Assembly: GCA_050742535.1 (NCBI GenBank)
Contig: JBOGIQ010000129.1
Location: 1 to 14,600 of the forward strand
Origin: Gp6-AA40 sp050742535
Lineage (GTDB): Bacteria > Acidobacteriota > Vicinamibacteria > Vicinamibacterales > UBA2999
Direction of reading: 5' to 3'
Length of the DNA: 14,600 nucleotides
The position numbers and the translations under genes were made by a program. Below the pieces are notes generated by a model. The model saw nothing but the letters and a program-made list of their open reading frames with translations, searched no databases and was not told the DNA's origin. Positions 12,996-14,600 of the stretch are shown here, piece after piece (position 1 is the first letter of the stretch; the number at the start of each line of letters is the position of its first letter).

Positions 12996-13199
12996 TTAAC
13001 CTCGATCGCGGCTCGCGTCTTCGTCGGTGTGGCGGCGGGACCGGTCCCAATCACCACGCGCCTGATCGCGATTGGGATTCCGGTACTGGGGCGTCGTGTG
13101 CTCCTGGACGATCTCCGCTCCGATATCGCCGAGCACCTCGCGGCGGACTTGCTGATCTTTCTTGAGCTCCTTGCCTTCGCCTCGTCTCCGGTCAGCCAT
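12996..13199 (-). CDS. Small charged hypothetical protein (67 aa)
   Basis: I recognise no family. The 67-residue product is very hydrophilic, rich in Arg, Asp, Glu, Lys and Gln. It has no Cys, no hydrophobic segment, and a likely disordered second half (about 34-67, with NRDQARGDWDRSRR) ending SRDRG. A short helix around 11-32 is plausible. It is likely real: ATG 13199 has AGGAG at 13207-13211, 7 bp upstream, a candidate -10 box lies just beyond, and its TAA stop touches the GTG start of the metallopeptidase. The two genes are therefore almost certainly co-translated. It might be a regulator, chaperone or substrate of the peptidase or of the ATP-grasp ligase; none of this is shown by the sequence. 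Confidence 0.72.
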   Translation of the reverse strand: MADRRRGEGKELKKDQQVRREVLGDIGAEIVQEHTTPQYRNPNRDQARGDWDRSRRHTDEDASRDRG

Positions 13200-13206
13200 G
13201 GGTCTT

Positions 13207-13211
13207 CTCCT
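13207..13211 (-). promoter_or_regulatory. Shine-Dalgarno of the 67-aa gene
   Basis: The minus strand reads AGGAG, 7 bp from ATG 13199. It is the strongest ribosome site of the three-gene unit and the main evidence that the small reading frame is translated. Confidence 0.8.
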
Positions 13212-13222
13212 GGGATAGTTTG

Positions 13223-13230
13223 ATCATAAT
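13223..13230. promoter_or_regulatory. Overlapping divergent -10 boxes
   Basis: The minus strand reads TATGAT (13223-13228) and the plus strand reads CATAAT (13225-13230), each matching five of six consensus bases. The minus start would fall near 13216, 17 nt before the 67-aa gene. The plus start would fall near 13237, at the second ATG (13238) of the HerA-like gene. Neither has a clear -35 box. Confidence 0.4.
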
Positions 13231-14600
13231 GGCCGCCATGCTCCCTTCGTACGAACAGCTCGGGTTGTTCTACCTCGGCCGCCGCTTCGACCTCGGCTCT
13301 AACACCCGCGGGAACGAACCGGTTCTGTACGAGTCCCGCGATCTTGTGACTCACGCCGTCTGCATCGGCATGACGGGCAGCGGCAAGACCGGTCTCGGCA
13401 TCGCGGTCATCGAGGAAGCCGCCCTCGACCAGATCCCGGTCCTGGCCATCGATCCCAAGGGCGACCTCTCCAACCTGCTGCTGACGTTTCCCGACCTGGC
13501 CGCAGGCGATTTCGCGCCGTGGGTGGACGAGCGGCAGGCCCAGTCGCAGCAAATAACGCGCGAAGCCGCTGCCGAGCAGACTGCCGCCCGCTGGAAGAAC
13601 GGGCTCGCGGAATGGGACCAGGACGGCGCGCGAATAGGGCGGCTGAAGTCAGCGGTGGACGTGCGTGTCTACACGCCGGGCAGCAACGCCGGAATCCCGC
13701 TTTCGGTGCTGAAGGCACTGCCAGTGGGCTCGGATGAACCCGAGGAGGCCGCCGCACGGGCAACAACGGTCGCGGCCAGCCTGCTCGCGCTTGCCGGAAT
13801 GACTGAGGCGGCGCCGCACAGCCGGGAACACGCATTGCTGGCGGCGCTGCTCGGCCAGGGTGGCGCGGACGTCCGGACGGACCTGCCGCGGCTGGTCGAA
13901 CAAATCCTCCGGCCTCCATTCGATCGCATTGGCGTCATGGATCTCGAGAGTTTCTTTCCGGCACGGGATCGGCAGGAACTCGCGCTTCGCTTCAACAGCG
14001 TGCTCGCCACGCCCGGCTTCGACATCTGGACGAAGGGTGAGCCTGCGGACCTCTCGACGATGTTGTTCGACGCGAAAGGTCGGCCGCGCATTGCCATCGT
14101 CTCGGTCGCACACCTTGACGAGGCGCAGCGGATGCTGGCCGTCACGCTGGTGTTGAACGCCGCGGTCGAATGGACGCGCCGACAGGGCGGCAGCCCGTCG
14201 CTGCGGGCGCTGCTCTATATGGACGAAGTGTTCGGCTACCTTCCACCGGTTGCCAACCCGCCGTCGAAGCTCCCGCTGCTGACGCTGCTGAAGCAGGCGC
14301 GCGCCGCCGGCGTCGGCGTGATGCTGGCAACGCAGAACCCGGTCGACCTGGACTACAAAGCGCTCGCGAACACCGGCACGTGGTTTCTCGGCAAGCTGCA
14401 GACCGAGCGCGACAAGTCCCGGGTCCTCGACGGCCTGGAGGGCGTGTCGAGCTCGTGGACGCGCGCGCAGCTGGACAAGACGCTGTCCGCGCTGCGCAGC
14501 CGCGTGTTTCTGATGCACAACGTCCACGAGCAGGAGCCGATCACCTTCGAAACGCGGTGGGCGCTTTCGTATCTGCGCGGGCCGCTGACCCGGGAAGAGC
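13229..14600 (+). CDS. HerA-like P-loop ATPase (3' partial)
   Basis: The frame runs without a stop to the window end, giving 457 residues of a longer protein. GMTGSGKT (47-54) is a Walker A motif. It is followed by VLAIDPKGDLSNLL (71-84), as in HerA/FtsK-related DUF87-type ATPases. LLYMDEVFGYLPP (328-340) is the Walker B motif with catalytic Glu 333. ATQNPVDLDYKAL and GTWFLGKLQTERDK follow, typical of the HerA-like group. Between them lies a charged, Ala-rich segment (about 95-190). Such proteins pump or translocate nucleic acid as hexameric rings; HerA itself works with the nuclease NurA in DNA end resection, but no nurA is in view. ATG 13229 or ATG 13238 could be the start. Neither has a Shine-Dalgarno, and a -10 box at 13225-13230 would favour leaderless use of 13238. 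Divergent from the 67-aa gene. Confidence 0.88.
   Translation, partial: MAAMLPSYEQLGLFYLGRRFDLGSNTRGNEPVLYESRDLVTHAVCIGMTGSGKTGLGIAVIEEAALDQIPVLAIDPKGDLSNLLLTFPDLAAGDFAPWVDERQAQSQQITREAAAEQTAARWKNGLAEWDQDGARIGRLKSAVDVRVYTPGSNAGIPLSVLKALPVGSDEPEEAAARATTVAASLLALAGMTEAAPHSREHALLAALLGQGGADVRTDLPRLVEQILRPPFDRIGVMDLESFFPARDRQELALRFNSVLATPGFDIWTKGEPADLSTMLFDAKGRPRIAIVSVAHLDEAQRMLAVTLVLNAAVEWTRRQGGSPSLRALLYMDEVFGYLPPVANPPSKLPLLTLLKQARAAGVGVMLATQNPVDLDYKALANTGTWFLGKLQTERDKSRVLDGLEGVSSSWTRAQLDKTLSALRSRVFLMHNVHEQEPITFETRWALSYLRGPLTREE

Noticed and set aside
12996..13199. Pup or UBact-like protein tag
   Set aside because: Size and disorder fit, but the C-terminus is SRDRG rather than the Gly-Gln/Gly-Glu ending, and no PafA-type ligase or proteasome gene is visible. 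Kept only as a general substrate hypothesis.
13649..14527. Long open frame on the minus strand
   Set aside because: It is antisense to the HerA-like ATPase, whose Walker motifs and continuous frame are unambiguous; the minus frame is Arg/Ala-rich GC shadow.
1..14600. CRISPR array, transposase, integrase or prophage genes
   Set aside because: No regularly spaced repeats with unique spacers and no mobile-element protein motifs were seen on either strand; the repeats present are palindromes or simple tandem units.

Overview
The window is GC-rich, gene-dense bacterial DNA. The best guess for its source is an Acidobacteriota member, possibly a Vicinamibacteria-like soil lineage. This rests on a secreted VWFA-related protein of the type abundant in Acidobacteria, a CarD regulator, a Rex repressor, frequent GTG starts, and intergenic palindromic and 'AACTCCCAAC'-type repeats. 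It is an inference from gene content; there is no rRNA here to confirm it. No tRNA, rRNA, CRISPR array, transposase or phage gene is visible.

Layout from left to right. (1) Positions 1-1398, plus strand: the repetitive C-terminal tail of a probable DUF3300 protein, then a secreted DUF2950 protein. A terminator-like hairpin separates them from the next gene, which converges on them. (2) Positions 1465-5304, minus strand: in transcription order rex, moaC, a Bcr/CflA-type MFS exporter and an AAHS-type MFS transporter. The first three overlap and all start with GTG. The AAHS gene follows after a 93-bp gap holding a 9-bp tandem repeat. (3) Positions 5308-6447, plus strand: a secreted protein with a C-terminal SbsA-like Ig domain, divergent from rex and ending 6 bp from the convergent next gene. 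(4) Positions 6454-9857, minus strand: plsC and a DUF4126 membrane protein overlap each other. The secreted VWFA-related protein follows them across a 69-bp gap that carries a palindromic repeat. (5) Positions 9858-10053: an intergenic stretch with an 84-nt imperfect inverted repeat and two tandem intrinsic terminators for carD. (6) Positions 10054-10650: carD, with a recognisable promoter. (7) Positions 10925-13199, minus strand: a 67-aa charged protein, an HEXXH metallopeptidase and a D-Ala-D-Ala-ligase-like ATP-grasp enzyme. (8) Position 13229 to the window end, plus strand: a HerA-like P-loop ATPase, divergent from unit 7 and cut by the window edge.

How the genes may work together: Rex (NADH/NAD+ sensing) sits at the head of a unit with molybdenum cofactor synthesis, which would fit redox control of molybdoenzyme use. 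PlsC with DUF4126 and the two secreted proteins form an envelope neighbourhood. The 67-aa protein, metallopeptidase and ATP-grasp ligase form a compact unit that could make, attach or trim a peptide. That unit, divergent from the HerA-like ATPase, is the best candidate here for an undescribed system, but its function is not shown by the sequence. Two copies of a GC-rich palindrome, one inside the 3' end of moaC, are a second thread worth following.
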